Below are positions 28,662 through 36,059 of a stretch of 64,000 bases of DNA, in pieces (the first letter of the stretch is position 1; each line of letters starts with the position of its first letter). The position numbers and the translations under genes were made by a program. The notes beneath the pieces are model-generated. The model worked only from the letters and a program-made list of their open reading frames with translations. It did no database searches and was not told where the DNA came from. Source of the DNA: Kiloniellaceae bacterium (lineage in GTDB: Bacteria; Pseudomonadota; Alphaproteobacteria; Kiloniellales; J153); NCBI GenBank assembly GCA_021776095.1, contig JAJFGO010000098.1, forward strand, positions 120,698 to 184,697, written 5' to 3'.

Positions 28662-29168
28662 TCAAATCTCAGGTGTTATCGACAAGGCTTTGTTTTCGGC
28701 CCGAATTCGGATTGCGAGAACAGCCGCGTTCAAGATACTGAAGGCCAAGGCCAGGCCCCAGGCGCCGAATGCCAAGGGCAAGACCGCGATCTCCAGGACA
28801 ACCACCAGGTAGTTGGGATGGCGCAGGAAACGGTAGGGACCGTGGCGCACCAGCGGCCGGCCGGGCACCACGACGATGCGCAAGGTCCATCGCGCGCCGA
28901 GACTGAGCACGACCCAGACGCGCGCGGCCTGTAGCACCAAATAGACTCCAAGCAGCCAAGAGTTCGGCTGTGTGTCGGGCGGAATCAGCAGGAACTGCGC
29001 TGCCAGCCAAGCGATGTGCAATAGCACGATCAGAGGATAGTGCGCCGCGCCATGCTCGACCCCACCCTCGGCCAACAACTGGCGGGTGTTGCGGCGCACG
29101 AGAAGCAGCTCGCCGAGCCTTTGGGCGGCGACCAGGAGCACAATGATTTGAGGCCAGCCCAAGGGCAT
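28662..29168 (-). CDS. Isoprenylcysteine carboxyl methyltransferase (ICMT) family protein
   Basis: A 168-residue integral membrane methyltransferase with about four hydrophobic segments. The ICMT signature appears as VPGRPLVRHGPYRFLRHPNY, where the His/Tyr/Arg/Asn residues bind SAM. Prenylated proteins are absent from bacteria. In type III PKS operons such as Bacillus bpsA-bpsB this family O-methylates alkylpyrones, and the same role is likely here. The ATG at 29168 lies five bases after the PKS stop, so the two genes are translationally linked. Confidence 0.85.
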   Translation of the reverse strand: MPLGWPQIIVLLVAAQRLGELLLVRRNTRQLLAEGGVEHGAAHYPLIVLLHIAWLAAQFLLIPPDTQPNSWLLGVYLVLQAARVWVVLSLGARWTLRIVVVPGRPLVRHGPYRFLRHPNYLVVVLEIAVLPLAFGAWGLALAFSILNAAVLAIRIRAENKALSITPEI

Positions 29169-29173
29169 GGGAT

Positions 29174-30226
29174 CTAAGGCGATTCCAAGAGCGCAAAGCC
29201 GGCACTGAAGCCTGGGCCTAGGGACGATAGTAAGGTGCGGCCCCGGAGGCCGCGCGACCAAGCGGCCTCGAGCACGAACATGACCGTCGCCGAGGACATG
29301 TTGCCGTAGTCGCGCAAGACCTGACGGGCCTCAACCATGACACCAGGGTCCAATTGAAGGGCATCCTCCAGGGCCTCGATGACCTTGGCGCCGCCGGGGT
29401 GGCAGACGATGCCGTCCAATTCGGCCCGGCTCAGCCCTTGGCCGCTCAGAAACCGCTCGACCGCGGCGCGATAGTCGCGTCGTACTATACTGGGGATATC
29501 GCGCGAGAAGAGCACGCCGAAGCCGTCTTCCTCGATGCGCCAGCCCATGACATCCAAGGTCTCGGGCCAGGTATATTCGCCCCAGCCCGTAATCGCCGGG
29601 CATCCATCGGGCGTGTCGCTGGACAGCAGGGCCGCCGCGGCGCCGTCGCCAAACAAGGCCGTGGCGATCACGTTGCTCTTGGAGGTATCGCTGGGCCGGA
29701 ACGTTAGGCCGCAAAGCTCGACCACCAGGAACAAGATACGGGATCCCGGGGTGGCCTGGGCCAAGGCGGCGGCGCGAGCTAAGCCCAACACGCCGCCGGC
29801 GCAGCCCAGCCCGAAAATGGGTAGGCGTTGCACATCCCGGCGCAGCGGCATGCGCGCCATGAGGCAGGCGTCCAGGCTGGGCGTTGCCATCCCCGAGGTG
29901 GTGACCGTGACCACGGCGTCGACCGCTTCTGGCGCAATACCGGCGCGGGCCAGGCACGTTTCCGCCGCCCGATGCAGCAAATCGACGGCATGGCCGACGA
30001 ACAGCTCGCCGCGCTCTTTCCAACCGTGCGGCCGGGCATACCACTCCAAGGGCACACAGGAATAGCGTTGGCAAACGCCAGCGTTGCCGTAGACCGGCAG
30101 CAAGCGGGTTATATCCGTGCCCTGATCCATGAATATCCGGTGGGCGCGCTCGACCACCTCGTGCTGATCCAGCACATGGGGAGGTACGGCGGTTGCCAAG
30201 GCGTGGAGTCGAACTGGATGTGACAT
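29174..30226 (-). CDS. Type III polyketide synthase (chalcone synthase-like)
   Basis: A 350-residue homodimeric condensing enzyme that extends an acyl-CoA with malonyl-CoA to make alkylpyrones or alkylresorcinols. The catalytic Cys is in LPIFGLGCAGGVLGLARA, the His in DGIVCHPGGAKVIEAL, and the Asn in DYGNMSSATVMFVLE. The N-terminal LHALATAVPPHVLDQHEV is typical. The product cannot be read directly; bacterial relatives with an ICMT partner make O-methylated long-chain alkylpyrones for membranes. The ATG at 30226 is chosen over upstream in-frame codons with no homology. Confidence 0.93.
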   Translation of the reverse strand: MSHPVRLHALATAVPPHVLDQHEVVERAHRIFMDQGTDITRLLPVYGNAGVCQRYSCVPLEWYARPHGWKERGELFVGHAVDLLHRAAETCLARAGIAPEAVDAVVTVTTSGMATPSLDACLMARMPLRRDVQRLPIFGLGCAGGVLGLARAAALAQATPGSRILFLVVELCGLTFRPSDTSKSNVIATALFGDGAAAALLSSDTPDGCPAITGWGEYTWPETLDVMGWRIEEDGFGVLFSRDIPSIVRRDYRAAVERFLSGQGLSRAELDGIVCHPGGAKVIEALEDALQLDPGVMVEARQVLRDYGNMSSATVMFVLEAAWSRGLRGRTLLSSLGPGFSAGFALLESP

Positions 30227-30300
30227 GCTATTTTCGTTGGGCCCTAAAGTAGACGTGGCTCTGAATAACCGAATTGCCAGAGCGGGAGTTTCACGATTTG

Positions 30301-31173
30301 GTGCTGGAGACATTCAAACACGCCCGGATCGCCACCGAAGGCGCCGAAATCAACGTTCGAACGGCGGGCGAGGGGCCGCCCCTGCTGCTGTTGCACGGCT
30401 ATCCGCAAACCCATGCCATGTGGCACAAGATCGCGCCGCGTCTTGCCGAGGATTTCAGCGTTGTTCTGACCGATCTACGCGGCTACGGCGATAGCGCGAA
30501 GCCGCCCGGCGGCCCCGAGCACGCGACCTACGCGAAGCGTGCCATGGCTCAGGACCAGGTTGAGGTCATGGCCGCGCTGGGGCACAAGCGATTTTTCGTC
30601 GCCGGGCACGATCGCGGGGCGCGCGTGGTCCATCGCATGGCCCTCGATCACGGCGCGTGTGTCGCCAAGGCCGCGGTCCTCGATATCGCGCCGACCCTGA
30701 CCATGTACGAGCGCACCGACATGGCCTTCGCCGCCGCCTACTATCACTGGTTCTTTCTGATCCAGCCGGCCGATTTGCCGGAACGCATGATCGGCGCCGA
30801 TCCCGATTTCTACTTGGAAAAAAAGATCGGCGCCTGGAGCAAGGTCGACGGGTGCTTCGCGCCTGAGGCGCTGGCCGAATACAAACGATGTTTCCGAGCC
30901 CCGGAAACCATCCATGCGACTTGCGAAGACTACCGGGCCGCGGCCGGTATCGATCTGGAACACGACCGGGCTGATTTGGCCCTAAAGGTGACCTGCCCCC
31001 TATTGGTGCTGTGGGGTGCGCGGGGCGTGGTCGAGCGGTCCTACGACGTCCCGGCGGTCTGGCGGGAGCGCGCCGAGCGGGTCCAGGGCCATGCCCTGCC
31101 GTGCGGTCATTTTCTGCCCGAGGAAGCCCCTGAGGAGACTTTGGCGGCCTTAAAATCGTTTTTTAGGGACTGA
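30301..31173 (+). CDS. Alpha/beta hydrolase, fluoroacetate dehalogenase-like
   Basis: A 290-residue alpha/beta hydrolase. The nucleophile motif is GHDRGARVVHRMALDH, with Asp104 as nucleophile and Arg105/Arg108 as the carboxylate clamp. Asp128 in VLDIAPT is the acid and His270 in PCGHFLPEE the base. His149-Trp150 (YYHWFF) and Tyr211 (CEDYRAAAG) match the halide-stabilising residues of the Rhodopseudomonas palustris enzyme RPA1163. The enzyme class cleaves C-F or C-Cl bonds of haloacetates to glycolate. The start is uncertain: GTG at 30301 or TTG at 30298 suit the GGGAG at 30284-30288, and a TTG at 30274 is possible. It is divergent from the PKS operon. Confidence 0.82.
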   Translation: MLETFKHARIATEGAEINVRTAGEGPPLLLLHGYPQTHAMWHKIAPRLAEDFSVVLTDLRGYGDSAKPPGGPEHATYAKRAMAQDQVEVMAALGHKRFFVAGHDRGARVVHRMALDHGACVAKAAVLDIAPTLTMYERTDMAFAAAYYHWFFLIQPADLPERMIGADPDFYLEKKIGAWSKVDGCFAPEALAEYKRCFRAPETIHATCEDYRAAAGIDLEHDRADLALKVTCPLLVLWGARGVVERSYDVPAVWRERAERVQGHALPCGHFLPEEAPEETLAALKSFFRD

Positions 31174-31349
31174 TTAACTAAGACAAACCCAGGCCCAGCC
31201 CCGTTTCGATCCACCATATCCGCCGGCACCAGTCATTCACGTTTAGTTATCTGATTTATCGGTACATTTGCGCCTCTTGGGTGCATGCGCGGGGGTACAC
31301 CTTTGGCGTGGCGGAACCGATCCACCGCCGGGGAGTATAAGGGGATAGG

Positions 31350-32813
31350 GTGCTTACCAAGCTGAAAAGCCTCCTCATGGGCGACTCCGCCGAAATGCGC
31401 CGCCGTGTTGGCTTGCGGCGGTACCGAGCGGTGCGAGATCTTGTGATTTTAGTGCCGCTGGTTATCGTGTTTGTCACGGTCCTGATCGAAGCCGATTTTT
31501 TCCAGACCGTCCTGGTTCCCTTCGCTAAAAAGTATGAGGCCTACCGGATCGATCAATTGATTGTTGCCGTGGTGCTTGCATCGATCGCCATCGCTTGGTT
31601 TTCGTACCGTCGGTGGCGCGACAGCCTGTACCAGATACGAAAGCGGGAGGAGGCCGAAACCGACCGGGACGCGCTGCGTGCGCAACTCACGCAAGTCCAG
31701 AAAATGAAAGCGATCGGCGAGTTGGCTGGCGGGATCGCCCACGACTTCAATAACTTACTCATGATCATCGACGGCTATGGACAACGTGCCCGCGCCAACC
31801 TCGATGACGAAGAGGCTACGAAGGAAAGCCTGGATCAGATCATCTCGGCGGGTGAACGCGGCGCCGCTCTGACGCGGCAGCTCTTGGTTTTCAGCCGCCG
31901 TCAGGTGATGGAAAAGGCCGTCGTCCCTGTCTCGGAGTTGATCGACGGCATCCAGGGCCTGCTCAAACATACGATACCCGAGCGTTACGAGATCCGATTC
32001 GATGTCGAAGACCGAGACGCAAAGATCAAGACCGATGCGAATGAGTTCATACAGGCCATTCTAAACCTCGTTCTCAATGCCCGGGATGCGATGCCGGACG
32101 GTGGCCATATCCTGATTTCTACCAAGGAGATCGCGGCCGCAGCGGACGAACCAAGTGCCGTGGAATTCAGTATCAAAGATACCGGCATAGGTATGAACGA
32201 GGAAACGCTGGAGCGCATCTTCGAGCCGTTCTTCACAACCAAAGGACGAGAGCAGGGAACTGGCCTGGGCCTGGCCATGGTGTATGGGTTTGTTCAGAGC
32301 TGTGGTGGCCGAATTGAGGTATCAAGCGCCCCGGGCAATGGCACCGAATTCTTGGTTCGGTTCCCGACCACCGATGCGCCCGTGATCCGTGCCACCGAGC
32401 CCGATGCCGCCGATCAATTCAGCATGGGGGAGACCATACTTTTGGTCGAGGACAACGAAGCCCTGTTGAACCTGATGAAGACCCAGCTCGAGGATCTTGG
32501 CTACAACGTTTTGAGCGCGACTGGGGGATTCTGGGCCCTGGAGATCGACGAAGATTATTCCGAAACCATCCATCTCCTCGTAACCGACGTCATCATGCCT
32601 GGCATGAGCGGCATCGAACTGGCGAACGCCATGGCTGAAAGCCGGCCACTCATGAAGACTATTTTCGTGTCGGGCTATACCGACGAGTCAAAGAAGACCG
32701 GCAGCCTTCCAGATGCCGCCGTTTTTCTGCAGAAACCTGTGAACTCAAACCGGTTGGCAACGGTCATAAGGGAGGTAATCGAAGAAGACGTCGCACTTTC
32801 ACAGGCAAGTTGA
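31350..32813 (+). CDS. Hybrid sensor histidine kinase with C-terminal receiver
   Basis: A 487-residue membrane kinase. Two hydrophobic segments (about 31-47 and 69-86) flank a short periplasmic loop. The H-box [18 protein letters not shown] holds phospho-His131. ATP-binding boxes follow: the N box in [20 protein letters not shown], and [14 protein letters not shown] receiver domain ([13 protein letters not shown] ... [13 protein letters not shown]) ends the protein. The periplasmic loop is too short for a large sensory domain, so the signal may be sensed within the membrane. The GTG start at 31350 has GGGGATAG upstream. The lone receiver gene follows after 19 bases. Confidence 0.92.
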   Translation: MLTKLKSLLMGDSAEMRRRVGLRRYRAVRDLVILVPLVIVFVTVLIEADFFQTVLVPFAKKYEAYRIDQLIVAVVLASIAIAWFSYRRWRDSLYQIRKREEAETDRDALRAQLTQVQKMKAIGELAGGIAHDFNNLLMIIDGYGQRARANLDDEEATKESLDQIISAGERGAALTRQLLVFSRRQVMEKAVVPVSELIDGIQGLLKHTIPERYEIRFDVEDRDAKIKTDANEFIQAILNLVLNARDAMPDGGHILISTKEIAAAADEPSAVEFSIKDTGIGMNEETLERIFEPFFTTKGREQGTGLGLAMVYGFVQSCGGRIEVSSAPGNGTEFLVRFPTTDAPVIRATEPDAADQFSMGETILLVEDNEALLNLMKTQLEDLGYNVLSATGGFWALEIDEDYSETIHLLVTDVIMPGMSGIELANAMAESRPLMKTIFVSGYTDESKKTGSLPDAAVFLQKPVNSNRLATVIREVIEEDVALSQAS

Positions 32814-32832
32814 CAATTTGAGGTCGAATGAG

Positions 32833-33261
32833 ATGAAAGACAATCGAGATGATTTCAAGGACATCAAAGTCTTGGTCGTCGACGACGACATGAGCACTTT
32901 GAATCTGATCAGGCGTATGCTGCTTGATTTGGGCATTACGAATGTCTTCACGTCCAAAAATGGCGCGGAGGCGCTGCAATTGCTTGGATCGGTCGACGGG
33001 GAGGATTTTATCAATCTCGTCATGTGCGATTGGAAAATGCCCAAAATGTCCGGGATCGAAATGCTCAAGCAGGTTAGGACCTGCGATCCCGACATGCCTT
33101 TCCTAATGATCACCGGCCAAGCCGACGTCGATTCGGTGATCGAGGCGAAAGCTCATTCGGTGACCGGCTACATTAAGAAGCCGTTCTCTATGGACGAATT
33201 GCGCAAAAAGCTGCGGATCGTAACCCGCATAATGAAGGCGCGGGAAACCAGTGTGGCCTGA
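32833..33261 (+). CDS. Single-domain response regulator (CheY-like)
   Basis: A 142-residue protein made of one receiver domain. The acidic pair is VLVVDDDMSTLN, the phospho-acceptor Asp is in LVMCDWKMPKMSGIEML, and the conserved Lys is in GYIKKPFSMDEL. There is no output domain. It is 19 bases downstream of the hybrid kinase gene, so it is probably that kinase's phosphotransfer partner. It may act on a downstream protein such as the flagellar motor or another kinase, which the sequence does not show. Confidence 0.9.
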   Translation: MKDNRDDFKDIKVLVVDDDMSTLNLIRRMLLDLGITNVFTSKNGAEALQLLGSVDGEDFINLVMCDWKMPKMSGIEMLKQVRTCDPDMPFLMITGQADVDSVIEAKAHSVTGYIKKPFSMDELRKKLRIVTRIMKARETSVA

Positions 33262-33443
33262 GTTAGCCTTGAACCGACTCCAAATCCGGAGCCGGGCGGC
33301 ACTTCGGTTTTTGCTTGCGGAATGGGCTGTTTACGCCCGGTCTCCTTTGATAACCTGAGGTCCCCTGCCGGACTGCGTCCCGAATTGCGCGCGCGCGGGC
33401 GGCGCCGGCAACGCAAGACATTCTGGATGCGCGCAATCAAGTG

Positions 33444-34886
33444 ATGGCTCCTAAACGGATAGGTCCTTTGGATAAATCGACCACGAAGAGCGGCGCCGCG
33501 CGGCTGCGCCCGGCGGCCCGGCTGCGCAACTATTTCCTGGCCGGTATTCTGGTTACCGCGCCGATCAGCATTACCTTCTGGCTGATTTGGCGGGTCATCG
33601 GTTTTGTCGACGCCAGCGTCACGCCTCTGATCCCCCCCCAGTGGAATCCGGGATCTTATCTGCCCTTCGCCGTGCCCGGTTTTGGGCTGATTATCGCCAT
33701 CGTATTCCTGATCCTTATTGGCATTTTGGCGACTGGATACGCGGGCCGCCTGGTGACCATACTCAGCGACCTCTTGGTGGCGCGGGTGCCGGTCGCGCGC
33801 AGCGTCTACGGCTGGACCAAACAGGTCTTTGAAACGGTTCTGTCGCAACGCAAATCCGCCTTTAACGAGGTGGTCTTGGTGGAATATCCGGCGCGCGGAA
33901 CCTGGGCGGTCGGCTTCATCACCGGGCGCACCGAGGGCGAGGTGCAGGACTTGACGGCGGAGACGGTCTACAACGTCTTCATCCCAGCGACGCCGAACCC
34001 GACCACGGGCTTCCTGCTGTTCATTCCCGAACGCGACATCCACCGCCTCGACATGACGGTGGAGGAGGGCATAAAGCTGGTCATCTCGGGCGGCATCGTG
34101 ACGCCAGAGAATTTGGCTAAGCGGAGGGCCCAGAATGGCGCTAATGGCCAAGTCGAGCTTGAACCGCAGGCCGACGCGCGCCCGGGTCTGGCGCGCCGCC
34201 TGCGCAACTATTTCCTTGCCGGCATTCTGGTGACCGCGCCAATCAGCATAACCATTTGGCTGACCTGGGAGGTCGTTACCTATGTCGACGACAAGGTGAC
34301 GCCCTTGATCCCGCCAACCTGGAACCCGGAAACCTATCTGCCCTTTGGTCTGCCGGGTCTGGGAGTGTTGGTTGCCGTCTTGACCCTGACCTTGATCGGT
34401 TTTGTTACGGCAAGCTTGATCGGCCGCAATCTGGTTAAATTGGGCGAACATCTGCTCAATCGCACCCCCGTCGTGCGCAGCGTCTATAGCACCATAAAGC
34501 AAATCATCGAGACAGTGTTCAAGGAGCAGTCCAAGGCCTTTCGGGAGGTCGTCCTGATCCAGTATCCGCGCGCCGAATCTTGGGCTATCGGTTTCATCAC
34601 CGGACAAACCGAAGGCCACATCCAGGAATTGACACCGCGCCAAGTGGTCAATGTCTTCTTGCCCACGACCCCGAACCCGACCTCAGGCTTTCTATTGTTC
34701 GTTCCGCGCGAAGAGGTCCAGTCGTTGCGCATGACGGTCGAGGAGGGGATCAAGATGGTCGTTTCGGGCGGCATTGTCACCCCAAAGGCGCCATCCCCCG
34801 ACACCGGAGACGCGGCCAACGAGGCGGCCACAGCCCCAGCCGAATCCCGAGATGCCAAGGCCAAGGTACGCGCCACGGGCGGCTGA
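33444..34886 (+). CDS. Tandem DUF502 membrane protein (two fused units)
   Basis: A 480-residue protein built from two complete DUF502 units of about 200 residues in one reading frame. Unit one runs roughly residues 27-227 and unit two 250-455. Each begins with LRNYFLAGILVTAPISIT and contains TPLIPP-WNP and PNPT-GFLLF blocks, then ends TVEEGIK-V-SGGIVTP. Each unit has two membrane segments. DUF502 proteins normally have one unit; their role is unknown. No stop or good internal start separates the units. The ATG at 33444 is used, with a GTG three bases upstream possible. Confidence 0.85.
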   Translation: MAPKRIGPLDKSTTKSGAARLRPAARLRNYFLAGILVTAPISITFWLIWRVIGFVDASVTPLIPPQWNPGSYLPFAVPGFGLIIAIVFLILIGILATGYAGRLVTILSDLLVARVPVARSVYGWTKQVFETVLSQRKSAFNEVVLVEYPARGTWAVGFITGRTEGEVQDLTAETVYNVFIPATPNPTTGFLLFIPERDIHRLDMTVEEGIKLVISGGIVTPENLAKRRAQNGANGQVELEPQADARPGLARRLRNYFLAGILVTAPISITIWLTWEVVTYVDDKVTPLIPPTWNPETYLPFGLPGLGVLVAVLTLTLIGFVTASLIGRNLVKLGEHLLNRTPVVRSVYSTIKQIIETVFKEQSKAFREVVLIQYPRAESWAIGFITGQTEGHIQELTPRQVVNVFLPTTPNPTSGFLLFVPREEVQSLRMTVEEGIKMVVSGGIVTPKAPSPDTGDAANEAATAPAESRDAKAKVRATGG

Positions 34887-35300
34887 CCACCTAGTACGTA
34901 ATATTGGGCGATAAATCCTATTCTAGATGCCCGAACTTGACGTTAAGTTGCCCGGCCGAATGGCACACAAAGATTTTTTCATATTTATCAAACTGTTGCG
35001 CCTATTTTCAGGTGTGACCTCTAAGTTCTTTGGCAGGAGAAAACCTTCTTAGCTATCGATCGGGACTAGAGAACGGAATACTAATCTATTGATGATATGT
35101 GATATTTTATATTGATATATGGTGAAAATAAGTTTGGCATATATCAAGAATAGAAAAATGTTATTAACCTTTTGTTCGAATTGTATTTATCGCAATAACC
35201 TCTATTATTCTGGTTCGCCTGTTAAGCGCTGTTGGAACTGCGGCGCGCGGCGGTTTTCGGATCTAGTCCGTCACCCAGGATGGGGGCGCGGGAGGTTAAA
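34887..35300. other. AT-rich intergenic region upstream of the PEP-CTERM gene
   Basis: A 414-base gap between the DUF502 gene and the PEP-CTERM gene. From about 34960 to 35220 the sequence is strongly AT-rich (for example GATATTTTATATTGATATAT near 35100), unlike the GC-rich surroundings. I see no tRNA or strong terminator. It may hold the promoter of the PEP-CTERM gene, or be foreign DNA. A weak open frame at 35119-35304 is discussed under rejected items. Confidence 0.6.
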
Positions 35301-35987
35301 TTGAAGGTATCAATTGTCGCAGCGTTCGTCGCTGCATTGGCGCTCTTTAGCGCCGGTTCGCAAGCAAGCGTCATCGCCATCGGTGCTCCGGTCGACTCCG
35401 CCGGTAACTCGGTCGCGGCCGGAAACGTCAATGCTGACGGCACCATCAAGTTTTACGTACCCCTCTCCGGCGGCTATGCCGGCGTCTATGGCGTCGGCGG
35501 AGTCGGCCTCAGCGGGGGCGGCTTCAACGGCAGCGGCGGTAGCGGCTCAATGGATATGTTCCTGAGCTTCTCATCGACCGCGGGCGGCAGCGCCCTCGAA
35601 TTCCACTTTCGGGATCTGGACCTGGTTGGGGTCAACGATCCTTTCGGGTTCTTCGAGACCCTCGCGGTCTACAACCAGGATATGTCGACGCTGATCGCCT
35701 ATATCGACGAGGCAAGCGATCCTGAAGTGATCCAAAGCGAAACCAACAGCAACCGTCAGAAACTGTTGGTAAACCTGGCGAGTGTCCTGCCCCTGGGCGA
35801 TCCTTTTATCATTAAGTTGCGGTTCACCGCGGGTCCGTACAATGGGTACAACACGGTCGAGAAGGTTAAGGTCGCTCTGGTCGGCGACCCAACGCAAGTG
35901 CCGGAACCCGCCAGCATGCTGCTTTTCACGATCGGTTTGCTTGGCTTAGGCGTTATCTCTGCCAGGCGGCGCGATTTGGCGGCCTGA
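35301..35987 (+). CDS. PEP-CTERM sorting domain protein
   Basis: A 228-residue exported protein. Residues 1-21 form a signal peptide (VSIVAAFVAALALFSAG). A Gly-rich region around residues 60-85 precedes a beta-rich middle. The C-terminus has the full sorting signal: VPEPASMLLFTIGLLGLG, a hydrophobic stretch and the basic end RRRDLAA. This tag is recognised by an exosortase, which is not in the window. Proteins of this class are usually extracellular matrix or biofilm components. The TTG start at 35301 is used because GGGAGG is well placed and the signal peptide begins there. Confidence 0.87.
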   Translation: MKVSIVAAFVAALALFSAGSQASVIAIGAPVDSAGNSVAAGNVNADGTIKFYVPLSGGYAGVYGVGGVGLSGGGFNGSGGSGSMDMFLSFSSTAGGSALEFHFRDLDLVGVNDPFGFFETLAVYNQDMSTLIAYIDEASDPEVIQSETNSNRQKLLVNLASVLPLGDPFIIKLRFTAGPYNGYNTVEKVKVALVGDPTQVPEPASMLLFTIGLLGLGVISARRRDLAA

Positions 35988-36011
35988 CGCGCCGAGACAT
36001 CCTTTAACTGG

Positions 36012-36044
36012 AAACGGCAGCCTTGTGACGAGGCTGCCGTTTTT
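36012..36044 (+). terminator. Rho-independent terminator of the PEP-CTERM gene
   Basis: A 12-bp stem, AAACGGCAGCCT with AGGCTGCCGTTT, on a 7-base loop, followed by TT and then A. It is 24 bases past the stop and points toward the end of recG, so it may serve both genes. Confidence 0.85.
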
Positions 36045-36059
36045 ACGTTCGGAACCGCA

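Noticed and set aside
33168..34643. A 491-codon frame on the minus strand opposite the DUF502 gene
   Set aside because: It is a shadow of a GC-rich gene: it has no recognisable domain, is rich in Arg, His and Gly as expected for antisense reading, and spans two unrelated genes.
34955..34985. TGGCAC followed by T-rich sequence, as a possible sigma-54 promoter for the PEP-CTERM gene
   Set aside because: The GC of the -12 element is missing at the correct spacing, and the site is more than 300 bases from the start codon.
35119..35304. A 61-codon frame with CSNC and CWNC, resembling a zinc ribbon
   Set aside because: It lies in the AT-rich gap, overlaps the PEP-CTERM start by four bases, has no RBS and its second half is GC-rich leader sequence. 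Two CxxC pairs can arise by chance, so I do not call it a gene.
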